Positions 9,901 to 18,733 are shown, counted from the first letter of the stretch. The stretch: DNA of 64,000 nt from Flagellimonas taeanensis (GCF_003584105.1 NZ_QXFO01000015.1:30252-94251); one strand, 5' to 3'. Numbers and translations are program-made. The notes: a model not told the origin generated them from the letters alone.

Positions 9901-10816
9901 CTACCCGAGGGAATTGAGGGACGACCCGGAATCGTTGAAGAAAATTTTGATTCCCACACCGGTAGGGGCGCAAATTCCCTTATCCCAAGTGGTGGATTTT
10001 GAATATGTCCGCGGGCCTCAGGCCATCAAGAGCGAAAACACCTTTTTGGTGGGCTATGTGCTTTTTGATAAACGGGACGGTTTTGCGGAAGTCGATGTGG
10101 TGAACGATGCCCAGGAAGCCATCCAGAAAAAAATCGATGCAGGGGAATTAACGGTTCCCGCCGGAATAAGCTATAAGTTTTCTGGGAGTTATGAGAACCA
10201 AATCAGGGCAGTGAAAAGACTGTCCATTGTCATACCGATCAGTTTGATCGTGATTTTCTTGCTCCTGTTTTTTCAGTTCAAGACGGTCATCGCATCCTCC
10301 ATCCATTTTTCAGGCGTTTTTGTTGCTTTTGCGGGAGGTTTCATAATGCTCTGGCTCTATGGTCAGGATTGGTTCATGAATTTTGCCATTGCAGGGGTCA
10401 ACATGCGCGATCTGTTCCAAATGCACACGATCAACTTAAGCGTTGCGGTTTGGGTAGGATTTATCGCGCTTTTCGGTATTGCCACCGATGACGGTGTCAT
10501 CATGGGTACGTACATCCACCAGGTTTTCGAGGAAAAGAACCCTCAAACCGTACCGGATGTGAGAGCGGCGGTTCTGGAGGCAGGGAAAAAAAGGGTTCGT
10601 CCCGCCATGATGACGGCCGCAGTGGCCATTATCGCCCTTTTACCAATACTCACCTCGACCGGAAAAGGGGCCGATATCATGATTCCCATGGCCATCCCGA
10701 CTTTTGGGGGAATGACCATACAGATCATGACCATGTTCGTGGTCCCGGTACTCCAAGCCTATTGGAGGGAAACAGTCATTAAAAATCGCAACAAAGCATT
10801 GAAAAAAATACAGTAA
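6980..10816 (+). CDS. cusA: CusA/CzcA-type heavy-metal RND efflux pump
   Basis: This 1278-residue protein is the inner-membrane proton-driven pump of a tripartite efflux complex that moves Cu(I)/Ag(I) from periplasm to outside. It has the N-terminal helix followed by a large periplasmic loop with PIGEN-like and WPGRSPQDIEDQISYPM segments characteristic of the CzcA/CusA family. The first membrane block contains VMVDVGIVFVENIIRH (about residue 425) and the second contains ATDDGVIMGTYIHQVFEEK (about residue 1170). It is longer than E. coli CusA (about 1050), with extra segments between the two membrane halves, usual for Bacteroidota members. Met-rich LLLMPTSMPHSG is compatible with methionine-based monovalent metal binding. 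The outer-membrane factor and adaptor genes follow within a few bases. Confidence 0.93.
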   Translation: MLNKIIKYFLENKLVTVLVLIMLVTWGIVTSPFNWNTGFLPKDPVPVDAIPDIGENQQIVFTQWPGRSPQDIEDQISYPMTTYLLGIPGVKTIRSSSIFGFSSIYIIFDDDVEFYWSRSRILEKLNSLPTGLLPDGVTPTLGPDATALGQVYWYTLEGRDKDGNPTGGWDLHEIRTAQDFYVKYGLNAVDGVSEVASIGGYVQEYQVDVNPDALKAYNIPLYKVMEAVRKSNRDVGAKTIEVNQAEYLVRGLGYVKNTEDIEKAVVAVFDNVPVRIKDIGVVSLGPATRRGVLDKGGAEVVGGVVVARYGSNPLAVINNVKDKIKEIAPGLPKKTLANGVESQLTVVPFYDRTQLIHETIGTLENALSHEILISIIVVLVLVLNLRASVIISSLLPVGVLMTFIVMQYAGVDANVVALSGIAIAIGVMVDVGIVFVENIIRHLEMPENHGAKGKELIQVIYRATVEVASAITTALATTVVSFVPVFAMQSAEGKLFRPLAFTKTFALLSAFVLGIVVLPALAHFVLGVDYDKKRVRRFWSILLISTGLIFAFYAQMWLPLVISLIGLNNLMEPKWPEHYKSFPNYINLGLTVFIASFFLTEEWMPLGPQNGIVVNYFFVLFLVGIILAALMGIVHFYTPVLKWCLENKGKFMLIPFVTLFFGVLVWLGFDSTFGIVAKGFESVGWKSVRQTSGWQAASKRFPGIGSEFMPSLNEGSFLLMPTSMPHSGVEYNKRVVGQLDMLLGSIPEVDLVVGKLGRVESALDPAPISMYENIINYKPEFIVNEDGHRVRYKVDRKDRFITQHKDTLTNEEALQRGIAEKDLIVDEDGEFFRNWRPHIKSPNDIWDEIVKVTKIPGITSAPKLQPIETRLVMLQTGMRAPMGIKVFGPDLKTIEDFGMQLEGILKEVPSVKAEAAFADRIVGKPYLHLNINRDGISRYGLNIEDVQQSIETAIGGMKITSTVEGRERFPVRVRYPRELRDDPESLKKILIPTPVGAQIPLSQVVDFEYVRGPQAIKSENTFLVGYVLFDKRDGFAEVDVVNDAQEAIQKKIDAGELTVPAGISYKFSGSYENQIRAVKRLSIVIPISLIVIFLLLFFQFKTVIASSIHFSGVFVAFAGGFIMLWLYGQDWFMNFAIAGVNMRDLFQMHTINLSVAVWVGFIALFGIATDDGVIMGTYIHQVFEEKNPQTVPDVRAAVLEAGKKRVRPAMMTAAVAIIALLPILTSTGKGADIMIPMAIPTFGGMTIQIMTMFVVPVLQAYWRETVIKNRNKALKKIQ

Positions 10817-10817
10817 A

Positions 10818-12041
10818 ATGAAAAAGGTAGTGACCATTATATTTATCTTGACAAGTATCCTATCCAATGGCCAGACCTTGGAGGACTACTTTGAGATTGC
10901 TGCTGGGAACAACCCGGGGCTGCTTTCACAGTACAAAGATTTTGAGGCGGCGTTACAAAAGGTACCGCAGGTGAAGGCTTTACCAGATCCAAACCTGTCC
11001 TTTGGGTACTTCATCTCCCCGGTCGAAACCCGGGTAGGGCCCCAAAAGGCAAGGTTTTCACTGACCCAGATGTTTCCTTGGTTTGGAACCTTAAAGGCCC
11101 AAGGTGATGCCGCTGCACTTATGGCAGAGGCCAAGTACCAGTCTTTTTTGGATGCCAGGAACAAACTTTATTACGAGGTTTCGGCAGCTTATTTTCCATT
11201 GTACGAACTTAAGGAGTGGGTACGGATCGAAGAGGACAACATCGCCATCCTGGAATCCTACAAGACGGTTTCCAATACGAAATTTAAAAACGGCCTGGGA
11301 TCATTGGTCGATGTCTTAAGGGTGGACGTGCTTTTAAAGGAAGCCCGGACGAATCTGGGTATCCTTAAACATAAGGAAATCCCCCTTCTGGCGTCCTTCA
11401 ATAAACTATTGGACCGTAAGGAAGATGAACAAATAAACATCCCTGAGACCTTTGGGGTCAATGTACTGCCCATTGATTACACAAAAGATTCCTTGGTGGT
11501 GGACCATCCGCTTTTGAATTCCCTGGAATTAAAGGTCAAGGCAGCAGCGGCCTCTGAAAGGGCAGCCCTTAAACAAGGCTTGCCAAAAGTCGGGATCGGA
11601 CTGGACTATGTAATGGTCGATGAGCGAACGGACATGGTGGTTCCCGATAACGGCAAGGATGTATTGATGCCCATGGTTACCTTGAGCCTGCCCCTATTCA
11701 GGGGTAAGTACAGGGCAGCCGAAAAAGAGGCCCAATTGATGCAGGAAAGTTATGCACTGCAAAAAAAGGAAGTCACCAATACATTGAAGACCAATTATGA
11801 AATGGCTGTTTTTGACATAAGGCAGCAGACCGATCTGATTTCCCTCTTTGATGAGCAGATCATGGAATCGGAACAAGCACTCAATCTGTTGTTCACTGCC
11901 TATGGGAATTCCGGGAAGGACTTCGAGGAGGTGTTGCGAATGCAGCAACAGTTGTTGAAGTATACTAAATTGAAAATAAGCGCATTGACGCAGTATGAAA
12001 TAGCGTTGGCCAAGTTTAACTATATCACGGCAAAAAAATAA
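10818..12041 (+). CDS. cusC: TolC-family outer-membrane efflux factor of the Cus system
   Basis: The 407-residue protein has a signal peptide (about residues 1-18, ending at SNG-QT) followed by two copies of the long helical hairpin repeat of the TolC/OEP family, rich in Ala, Leu, Glu and Lys. The segments DPNLSFGYFISP and FSLTQMFPWFGTLKAQ are typical of the metal-efflux branch in Bacteroidota. It forms the outer-membrane channel that receives metal from the CusA-CusB assembly. It starts 1 base after the cusA stop codon and ends 4 bases before cusB, so it is translated as part of the same operon. Confidence 0.9.
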   Translation: MKKVVTIIFILTSILSNGQTLEDYFEIAAGNNPGLLSQYKDFEAALQKVPQVKALPDPNLSFGYFISPVETRVGPQKARFSLTQMFPWFGTLKAQGDAAALMAEAKYQSFLDARNKLYYEVSAAYFPLYELKEWVRIEEDNIAILESYKTVSNTKFKNGLGSLVDVLRVDVLLKEARTNLGILKHKEIPLLASFNKLLDRKEDEQINIPETFGVNVLPIDYTKDSLVVDHPLLNSLELKVKAAAASERAALKQGLPKVGIGLDYVMVDERTDMVVPDNGKDVLMPMVTLSLPLFRGKYRAAEKEAQLMQESYALQKKEVTNTLKTNYEMAVFDIRQQTDLISLFDEQIMESEQALNLLFTAYGNSGKDFEEVLRMQQQLLKYTKLKISALTQYEIALAKFNYITAKK

Positions 12042-12045
12042 TCAG

Positions 12046-13887
12046 ATGAAATCAGAAACACAAAAAATAGTAAAAATAGCCTTGTCCACCCTGGTTCTTG
12101 GACTTTTGCTGGGTTGGCTATTGTTCGGAGGCTCGAAGGGCAATGCCACGGAGGAACACCAACATGCTTCGGAAGTATCGGAAGAAACCACTTGGACCTG
12201 CTCGATGCATCCGCAGATCAGACAGCCGGAACCGGGAGATTGCCCCATTTGTGGGATGGACTTGATCCCTTTGGAAAGTGATAACGGTTCGGAACTGGAC
12301 CCTATGGCCGTAAGCATGTCGAAAACGGCCATGCAGCTTGCCAATGTCTCTACGGAAATCGTGGGCAAGACCGCCCCGGTCAAATTGATCGATCTTAATG
12401 GCAAGGTGGAAGCGGATGAACGATCGATCTATTCCCAATCTACCCATATTCCCGGGAGGGTGGAACGGCTAATGGTGAATTTTACAGGGGAGTACATCAA
12501 GCAGGGGCAGATCATCGCCTATATTTATTCCCCTGACCTGGTCACTGCCCAAGAGGAACTTTTTGAAGCAAGAAAGGTGGCGGACACCCAACCGCAGTTT
12601 TTTAATGCCGCCAAGGAAAAATTAAAAAACTGGAAGCTTTCCGACAACCAAATCGTACAGATACTTCAATCTGGGACCGTTAAGGAGGAATTGCCGATAC
12701 ATGCCGATGTTTCAGGCTACGTTACCGAAAAAATGGTAAACCTTGGCGACTATGTCAACAAGGGCAAGGCATTATATCAAATTGCCAACCTGAACAGCGT
12801 TTGGGTATTGTTCGATATTTATGAGTCCGACATGCCCTGGGTAAGGAAAGGCGACGAAGTGGTCTTTACCATACCCTCCCTCCCGGGCGAAAATTTCAAA
12901 GGCAGGATTTCCTATATCGACCCGGTGATCAATCCCATGACTAGGGTTGCCAAGGCCAGAATCGAAATCGGGAACGCCGGTTTAAGGTTAAAGCCGGAAA
13001 TGTTCGCTTCCGGAACCGTGAAAGCAAAACAGCCCATTGCATCAGAAGCGATAACCATTCCTAAGTCGGCAGTGATGTGGACCGGGGAACGTTCTGTGGT
13101 ATACATCAAGAATACCACATCCAATGGGGTGAATTTTGTGTTGCGCGATGTCACCTTGGGACCATCATTGGGAAATGGGTTCATTGTGAAGGAGGGACTG
13201 CAGGAAGGGGATGAGATCGCGGTAAACGGGACCTTCAGTATCGATGCGGCGGCCCAATTGGCCGGGAAACCGAGCATGATGAATCCTGAGGGCGGGCCCG
13301 CCATGACGGGACATAACCACGGAGGCATGAAGATGGGGGATGACAAGGGTACTGGCGGTAGCGATCATTCGGAAATGGATATGGGGGATCCCGGCTTGGA
13401 AAACAAAATAGACCATTCCGATATGAACCAGCGAATGACGGCGACAGCGACTTTTAAAAACCAATTGAAACAGGTGTTGAGCGCCTACTTGGAGTTAAAG
13501 GATGCCCTTGTCAATGATAATGGTACCAAGGCAAATGCCGCTGCAAAAAAAGTGTTGTCGGCCTTGGAACATGTGGATATGAAACAATTGACGGACAAGA
13601 AGGCGCACGGCCATTGGATGACGATATCGAAGGAAATCTCCAGTTCGGCGAATTCCATTTCAAAGATATCGGATGTCAAGGTGCAACGCAACCATTTTAA
13701 ACAGCTGTCCGCCCATTTATCCAATGGTATCAAGCTTTTTGGGGTGGATCAAAAGATATACGAACAGTTTTGCCCGATGGCCGATAACAACAAAGGTGCC
13801 TATTGGTTGAGTACGACCAAAGAGATCAAAAACCCCTATTTCGGAGAGGCTATGTTGACCTGCGGTGAAATCACCGATGAAATGTAA
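12046..13887 (+). CDS. cusB: CusB-type efflux adaptor with N-terminal heavy-metal-binding domain and C-terminal DUF3347
   Basis: This 613-residue periplasmic adaptor joins the RND pump to the outer-membrane channel. After an anchor or signal segment (about residues 8-26) it carries a heavy-metal-binding domain with TCSMHP and CPICGMDL at about 44-70. The barrel-sandwich/lipoyl halves and beta-barrel of the membrane fusion protein family follow (residues about 100-405). A Met/His-rich linker (MTGHNHGGMKMG) and a C-terminal DUF3347 domain (about 470-613) with YEQFCPMADN and AMLTCGEI complete it. The extra C-terminal domain makes it about 200 residues longer than E. coli CusB. The same domain recurs as a free lipoprotein at 16807. 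It directly precedes the multicopper oxidase gene. Confidence 0.92.
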   Translation: MKSETQKIVKIALSTLVLGLLLGWLLFGGSKGNATEEHQHASEVSEETTWTCSMHPQIRQPEPGDCPICGMDLIPLESDNGSELDPMAVSMSKTAMQLANVSTEIVGKTAPVKLIDLNGKVEADERSIYSQSTHIPGRVERLMVNFTGEYIKQGQIIAYIYSPDLVTAQEELFEARKVADTQPQFFNAAKEKLKNWKLSDNQIVQILQSGTVKEELPIHADVSGYVTEKMVNLGDYVNKGKALYQIANLNSVWVLFDIYESDMPWVRKGDEVVFTIPSLPGENFKGRISYIDPVINPMTRVAKARIEIGNAGLRLKPEMFASGTVKAKQPIASEAITIPKSAVMWTGERSVVYIKNTTSNGVNFVLRDVTLGPSLGNGFIVKEGLQEGDEIAVNGTFSIDAAAQLAGKPSMMNPEGGPAMTGHNHGGMKMGDDKGTGGSDHSEMDMGDPGLENKIDHSDMNQRMTATATFKNQLKQVLSAYLELKDALVNDNGTKANAAAKKVLSALEHVDMKQLTDKKAHGHWMTISKEISSSANSISKISDVKVQRNHFKQLSAHLSNGIKLFGVDQKIYEQFCPMADNNKGAYWLSTTKEIKNPYFGEAMLTCGEITDEM

Positions 13888-13909
13888 TTGAACAAATGTA
13901 AATGAATGA

Positions 13910-16369
13910 ATGATGAAAATATTGAAATCTAAAATCTTGTTTTTTGTCCTAACTGCCTTGACGACCCATGTTTTTGGGCAAGTGGGGACAAATGGTGAGG
14001 ACAGAAAAGAGGAAGGTAGACCCGTTAGGGAATACAATCTTGTACTGGAACAGAACAAATTGACCCTCGGTGGGGTCACTGCCGATGCAATGACCATCAA
14101 CGGAAGTATTCCGGGACCGGTCTTGGAATTCAACGAGGGTGACCTCGCCCTGATCAACGTGACCAATAAGATGGATGTGGAAACCTCCGTACACTGGCAT
14201 GGATTGATCTTGCCCAATTTTTATGACGGGGTTCCCTATTTGACCACACCGCCCATAGAACCTGGCACAACTTTCCAATATCGGATTCCGATCAACCAAT
14301 CAGGTACCTATTGGTACCATTCCCACACCATGCTACAAGAGCAAAAGGGGGTGTATGGCTCGATATTGATCCATCCCAAGGAAAAGACGTTGGACTACGA
14401 TAAGGATTTGGTCGTGGTGCTTTCCGATTGGACGAACGAAAAGGCCATGAACGTGCTCCGAAACCTTAAACGGGGAAACGAGTGGTACCAGGTCAAAAAA
14501 GGGACCGCGGTGCCCTTGAGTAGGGTCATCAAGGAAGGTGCACTAGGTGCACAGCTCAAATTTTGGCGAGATCGTATGGAGGGAGCGGATATTGCGGATA
14601 TCTACTACCCCGCATTTTTGACCAATGGGAAAACATTGGCCGAATACCCTGATTTCAAACCAGGGGAAAAAGTGCGGCTCCGGTTCGTCAATGCCTCTGC
14701 CTCCACCTATTATTGGATGGATTTCGGTGGCGGTAACCCCATGGTGGTTTCCGGGGATGGTGTCGATGTGGAGCCTGTTTCCAAAAGTCGTTTTCTTTTT
14801 GGCATTGCCGAGACCTATGATGTCATCGTGACCGTTCCTGAAGGCACTTTGGAGGTAACGGCCACGGCACAGGACGGCTCCGGGCATACTTCGTTGCATT
14901 TAGGGCAGGGAACGCTTTTTCCCGCAACGACCATCGATAGGCCCGACAAAGTGGCGATGATGAAACAAATGGCCCAAATGGACATGAAAATGGGAGCTCC
15001 GGCAATGGCCGGCAACAAGAAGAAAAATACACCCGAATATTTGATGCAAAAGTATGGGATGCAGATGGACATGAAGGATGGCAGCATGGATATGGGTATG
15101 CACAATGGGATGTCGATGGATAAGACCGAAATGAGCGGTCAAAAGGATAAACCCATTGCGAAGATGGATGATAAAAGGCCTATGAATGCGAATGAAGATC
15201 ATAGGCACATGGAGATGGATAAAAAGATGGGGGATATGGCAGGAATGGAAAAGGATTCAACGTCAATGAAATCCACCGGACATAAGGATAAGATGGAAGA
15301 CCCTATGGTTCAGACTATGCCAATGATGCAGAAAGACACTTCAGCTTTTGATTACGATACCCGTAAAACGTATTTCAACTATGATTTCTTAAAAGCAAAG
15401 GAAAGTACTACCTATAATGCCGATCTGCCCGTCAATGACATTCTGTTGAACCTGACGGGAAATATGCAACGGTATATCTGGAGTATGAACGGTGTGCCAC
15501 TTTCAGAAACCGATAAGATCAAGATCAAAGGTGGGGAAGTAACCCGGATCACCCTCAACAACCTGACCATGATGCACCATCCGATGCACCTCCATGGGCA
15601 TTATTTCAGGGTCATCAATGAGAATGGTGAAAAGTCACCCTTGAAACATACGGTCAATGTGCCGCCCATGCAGAAAGTGGTCATCGAATTTTATAATGAA
15701 GAGTACGGGGATTGGTTTTTCCACTGTCATATCCTCTATCACATGATGGGGGGCATGGCCCGGGTTTTCAGTTATGATACCCCAAGGGATGTGAGGATGA
15801 AGGATTTTCCTGTTCAAAAGTTGGTAGATGAAACTGACCATTATTATGCTTGGGGTGCTGCCAGATTGGGTTCCAATTTTAATGAACTCTTCCTTGTTTC
15901 AAGTAATATCAGGAATGAATTTGGGGTACGGGCAGAATTTGACTACGACCAAAATGCCGAGGTGGAATTCAATTATAACAGGTATCTCAATGACTGGGTA
16001 CGGGTCTATGCAGGGGTGAACACGGAAACCTCCATCCCTGATTCCTATGACCGCTTCAATACAGTGGGACTGATAGGGGTCAAGTATTTTACCCCATACC
16101 GCTTTAATATGGATGTGAGTATGGACCACCAGCTGCGTCCAAGAATAAGGTTGGATAGGGAACTATTGCTTTTTCCAAGGATTTTCCTCGAGGGGGAATA
16201 TGAATATCGGGCCGATTTTGGATGGGTCAACGATTTGGGGAATTCATCCTATGAAAGTGAGACCCAATGGCTGGTAGGGGCCTCCTATATCCTTTCACGT
16301 AATTTTTCAATCCAGGCCAACTACAACAACCGATATGGTTGGGGCGGAGGCCTGCTAGCCCGTTTTTAA
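13910..16369 (+). CDS. Multicopper oxidase with Met-rich insert and CopB-like C-terminal outer-membrane domain
   Basis: This 819-residue exported protein is predicted to oxidise Cu(I) to Cu(II) in the periplasm, like CopA of the Pseudomonas cop system or CueO. A signal peptide (about 1-24) precedes a first cupredoxin domain with HWHG and YWYHSHT copper ligands. A second domain leads into a long Met/His/Lys/Asp-rich stretch (about residues 345-475, with many MDM, MKM and HMEM). The last cupredoxin domain has HPMHLHGH and HCHILYHMMGGM, which contain the type 1, 2 and 3 ligands. After about residue 640 the sequence changes to alternating aromatic strands (DHYYAWGAARLG, NEFGVRAEFDYDQNAE) like the CopB outer-membrane beta-barrel. 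Two consecutive ATGs are possible starts (13910, 13913). It follows cusB by 22 bases. Confidence 0.9.
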   Translation: MMKILKSKILFFVLTALTTHVFGQVGTNGEDRKEEGRPVREYNLVLEQNKLTLGGVTADAMTINGSIPGPVLEFNEGDLALINVTNKMDVETSVHWHGLILPNFYDGVPYLTTPPIEPGTTFQYRIPINQSGTYWYHSHTMLQEQKGVYGSILIHPKEKTLDYDKDLVVVLSDWTNEKAMNVLRNLKRGNEWYQVKKGTAVPLSRVIKEGALGAQLKFWRDRMEGADIADIYYPAFLTNGKTLAEYPDFKPGEKVRLRFVNASASTYYWMDFGGGNPMVVSGDGVDVEPVSKSRFLFGIAETYDVIVTVPEGTLEVTATAQDGSGHTSLHLGQGTLFPATTIDRPDKVAMMKQMAQMDMKMGAPAMAGNKKKNTPEYLMQKYGMQMDMKDGSMDMGMHNGMSMDKTEMSGQKDKPIAKMDDKRPMNANEDHRHMEMDKKMGDMAGMEKDSTSMKSTGHKDKMEDPMVQTMPMMQKDTSAFDYDTRKTYFNYDFLKAKESTTYNADLPVNDILLNLTGNMQRYIWSMNGVPLSETDKIKIKGGEVTRITLNNLTMMHHPMHLHGHYFRVINENGEKSPLKHTVNVPPMQKVVIEFYNEEYGDWFFHCHILYHMMGGMARVFSYDTPRDVRMKDFPVQKLVDETDHYYAWGAARLGSNFNELFLVSSNIRNEFGVRAEFDYDQNAEVEFNYNRYLNDWVRVYAGVNTETSIPDSYDRFNTVGLIGVKYFTPYRFNMDVSMDHQLRPRIRLDRELLLFPRIFLEGEYEYRADFGWVNDLGNSSYESETQWLVGASYILSRNFSIQANYNNRYGWGGGLLARF

Positions 16370-16675
16370 ATGGTAGAATACAAAAAAAATAGCCTGAGTT
16401 TGACCCGGATCGCTGCATTGGGTGCCATCTTTTATTTGATCATGGATATCGGGATCCATTGGGGGGTCCTAAAAAATCTACGAAAGGAAATCGGTGCAAA
16501 TCCCATTATCCTCATTACGGCCCTTGTGCTGGATGTACTGGTGTTGGGCGTCTTTATTTGGTCAAAGGCGGGTAGTGACCCCTTGGTGGTCATCGTTGCC
16601 CTTGCATTGATGGTGCTTATTTTTTTCGGGGAACGATTTTTTTTGGGGAAAAAGCGTACGGTCGAGGAAGAATAA
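16370..16675 (+). CDS. Small membrane protein of the copper operon
   Basis: This 101-residue protein begins at the base directly after the stop codon of the multicopper oxidase. It has three hydrophobic segments (about residues 13-32, 41-60 and 65-86) and a charged C-terminus ending in KKRTVEEE, so it is an inner-membrane protein of unknown function. I do not recognise the family. Its direct coupling to the oxidase suggests a role in the same process, perhaps as an accessory or assembly protein. Confidence 0.7.
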   Translation: MVEYKKNSLSLTRIAALGAIFYLIMDIGIHWGVLKNLRKEIGANPIILITALVLDVLVLGVFIWSKAGSDPLVVIVALALMVLIFFGERFFLGKKRTVEEE

Positions 16676-16806
16676 GGGCTGAGTGCCTGCGTGGGAGAAA
16701 TGGAAAATTAGATGAAAAAATTAAAATAGTAACAATAATAGGGGATAATACAAAAATGCTTACCCCGGGCAATCAAAACGAGGAATTAATCTTAAAATCA
16801 ATTACA

Positions 16807-17436
16807 ATGAAAAGAACAACAGTTACATTAAGTACAATTGCCATTGCGCTTTTGACCATTACCGTGATTTCCTGTAAGGACGGTAAGAAGGAAACAAATG
16901 ACAAGGAAGGAGCCCATATGGAGATGGGAACGGAAGAGGGCCATCACCATGAGAGCACTGCAGGGGAAATGGACCACGGGACCATGGACCATGATATGGG
17001 TTCGTCCGATGCACAGGGCACATCCGTGATCGACAGCTACCTCCAACTGAAGGATGCCCTGGTGGCGGACAATAAGGATGAAGCGGCCAAATCGGGCCAA
17101 GCCTTGGCCAGTGCCTTGGGCAGCTTTGATATCAGCGGATACGATGAACAGCAACAGAAGGAGCTGTCCGATATCATTGAAGTGGCCAAGGAACATGGGG
17201 AGCATATCGCCAAAAGTGATATCGGTCACCAACGGGAACACTTTGAAGGACTGGGCAAGGATATGGTCGATTTTATTGCGATAACCGGGACTTCCAAAAC
17301 CTTGTACCAACAATTCTGCCCCATGTACAACAACAACCAAGGAGGAACGTGGCTCAGCGCAAGCAACGAAATCCAGAATCCATTTTTTGGAAGTAAGATG
17401 TTGACCTGTGGTAAGGTGCAAAAGGAAATCAATTAA
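16807..17436 (+). CDS. DUF3347 lipoprotein
   Basis: This 209-residue protein starts with a lipoprotein signal (lipobox ending at VISC, Cys at residue 20), then a His/Met-rich linker with GHHHES and DHGTMDHDMG, and a DUF3347 domain (about 75-209) with SYLQLKDALVADN, LYQQFCPMYNNNQGG and KMLTCGKV. The ATG at 16807 was chosen because it gives the lipoprotein signal; an upstream in-frame ATG at 16756 would mask it. The domain is clearly paralogous to the C-terminus of the CusB-like protein of the same operon. The conserved Cys, Met and His suggest copper binding in the periplasm; the role is inferred. Confidence 0.85.
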   Translation: MKRTTVTLSTIAIALLTITVISCKDGKKETNDKEGAHMEMGTEEGHHHESTAGEMDHGTMDHDMGSSDAQGTSVIDSYLQLKDALVADNKDEAAKSGQALASALGSFDISGYDEQQQKELSDIIEVAKEHGEHIAKSDIGHQREHFEGLGKDMVDFIAITGTSKTLYQQFCPMYNNNQGGTWLSASNEIQNPFFGSKMLTCGKVQKEIN

Positions 17437-17895
17437 ATGAAAGTACTGAAAATCATAGTATTGGTAGTGCTGTTGGGATTTGTGGGCATCCAGTTTGTGC
17501 CCACAGATCCCAACTTGAGCGATGTGGTTCCCGATACGGACTTCATGTCGGTGAACCAGGTTGCCAAGGATATCGAACACGATTTGCGGGTATCTTGCTA
17601 TGATTGCCACAGTAACAACACCCAATACCCGTGGTACAATAAGGTCCAACCCATCGCCTGGTTTTTGGAAGAACACATAAAAGAGGGAAAGGAAGAACTC
17701 AATTTCAATGAATGGGGCGACTATTCGGATCGAAGAAAAAGGAGCAAACTAAAGTCCATCGCAAGTCAGATCGAAGACGATAAGATGCCCCTATCTTCCT
17801 ATACCCTGATCCATAAGGATGCAAAATTATCGGTGGAAGAGAAAGAACGGATATTGACCTTGGTAAATGATCTAATGGAAGAATTGGATAATTGA
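17437..17895 (+). CDS. Haem-binding domain protein (single CxxCH)
   Basis: This 152-residue protein has an N-terminal membrane anchor (residues 4-21) and a periplasmic domain with CYDCHS at residues 54-59, a CxxCH haem-attachment motif, followed by YPWYNKVQPIAWFLEEHI. This pattern is that of the small haem-binding domain family (Haem_bd) common in Bacteroidota. It begins at the base after the previous stop codon, so it is coupled to the DUF3347 gene. It could pass electrons in copper redox chemistry, but this is not shown by the sequence. Confidence 0.85.
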   Translation: MKVLKIIVLVVLLGFVGIQFVPTDPNLSDVVPDTDFMSVNQVAKDIEHDLRVSCYDCHSNNTQYPWYNKVQPIAWFLEEHIKEGKEELNFNEWGDYSDRRKRSKLKSIASQIEDDKMPLSSYTLIHKDAKLSVEEKERILTLVNDLMEELDN

Positions 17896-18078
17896 AAATG
17901 ACATGGAAATTACCCTAAAACCGGGACAAACGATATTGCTATTGTTGTTGGTCATGTCCGGTTACTATGAATGAGGAAATAAAGTCCTGAAAGGGAGGGG
18001 AACACCCAAAGTTGATTGGTTGGTGAGTTAGTTAGTTAATCGTTCCCTTCCCTTGTCAGGCACTAATGGAAAAAAAGG

Positions 18079-18204
18079 ATGAAAGATTGTTGTCGTGACA
18101 ATGGACCTGTCCAGCCGAAAAAGGCCATTTTAAAAAAATGGTTGGCCCATATCCTGTATGGGATCGTCATTTCGATTGCCCTGGGAGCCTTTATCATACA
18201 ATAA
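18079..18204 (+). CDS. Small 41-residue membrane protein with N-terminal Cys pair
   Basis: ATG at 18079 opens a 41-codon frame ending TAA at 18204. The product begins MKDCCRDN, has a basic middle (PKKAILKKW) and one hydrophobic helix of about 18 residues at the C-terminus. I cannot name a family. Its place within the metal operon, the adjacent Cys residues and the clean membrane topology make it a plausible real gene for a small metal-related membrane protein. The 183 bases before it (17896-18078) hold no other convincing gene; a 23-codon frame at 17903 is too short to support. Confidence 0.45.
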   Translation: MKDCCRDNGPVQPKKAILKKWLAHILYGIVISIALGAFIIQ

Positions 18205-18235
18205 ATACTAACCTAAACAATGCTAAAACAAACCA

Positions 18236-18733
18236 ATGAAACGTATTACTTTACAGATTTTTCTAATGGCCGTATTTCTCACAGGGACAAGCTTTGGCCA
18301 AACAAACCCTAACAAGGAAAACCTAGACCAGGACAGGGCCGCTGTGCTGAGGATTTTGGAAAGCTATAAAGAAGCACTGCAAAATTTGACCACGGAAGGT
18401 ACCTTGGAGCTTTTTGCGGAAGATTCCGAAGTTTTTGAATCCGGGGGCGTGGAAGGCACCTATCAACATTATCTCGACCATCATATAGGTCCAGAACTTG
18501 GACATTTCAACAGTTTTAGGTTTTCGGATTATACCATTGAAGTGAAGGTGGAGCTACCCTTTGCCTTTACTACGGAAAGCTATGTCTATACCATTGGCCT
18601 AAAATCGGAAAATGGAGGTGAGGGCAAAACGATCAGCAGAAAAGGGGTTGCCACCACCATCCTTAAAAAAACGGATGGGGATTGGAAAATTGTAAAGATG
18701 CATAACTCCTCACGGAACAACGGGAAGAACTAA
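18236..18733 (+). CDS. Exported DUF4440/SnoaL-like protein
   Basis: This 165-residue protein has a signal peptide (about residues 1-21, ending at SFG-QT) and a cone-shaped NTF2-like fold of the DUF4440/SnoaL group, seen in the opening helix ILESYKEALQ, the LFAEDSEVFESGG strand-turn and the C-terminal strand KKTDGDWKIVKMHNSSR. Members of the family bind small ligands or act as enzymes of varied function, so no specific role can be given. Its stop codon overlaps the next gene by 1 base. Confidence 0.75.
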   Translation: MKRITLQIFLMAVFLTGTSFGQTNPNKENLDQDRAAVLRILESYKEALQNLTTEGTLELFAEDSEVFESGGVEGTYQHYLDHHIGPELGHFNSFRFSDYTIEVKVELPFAFTTESYVYTIGLKSENGGEGKTISRKGVATTILKKTDGDWKIVKMHNSSRNNGKN

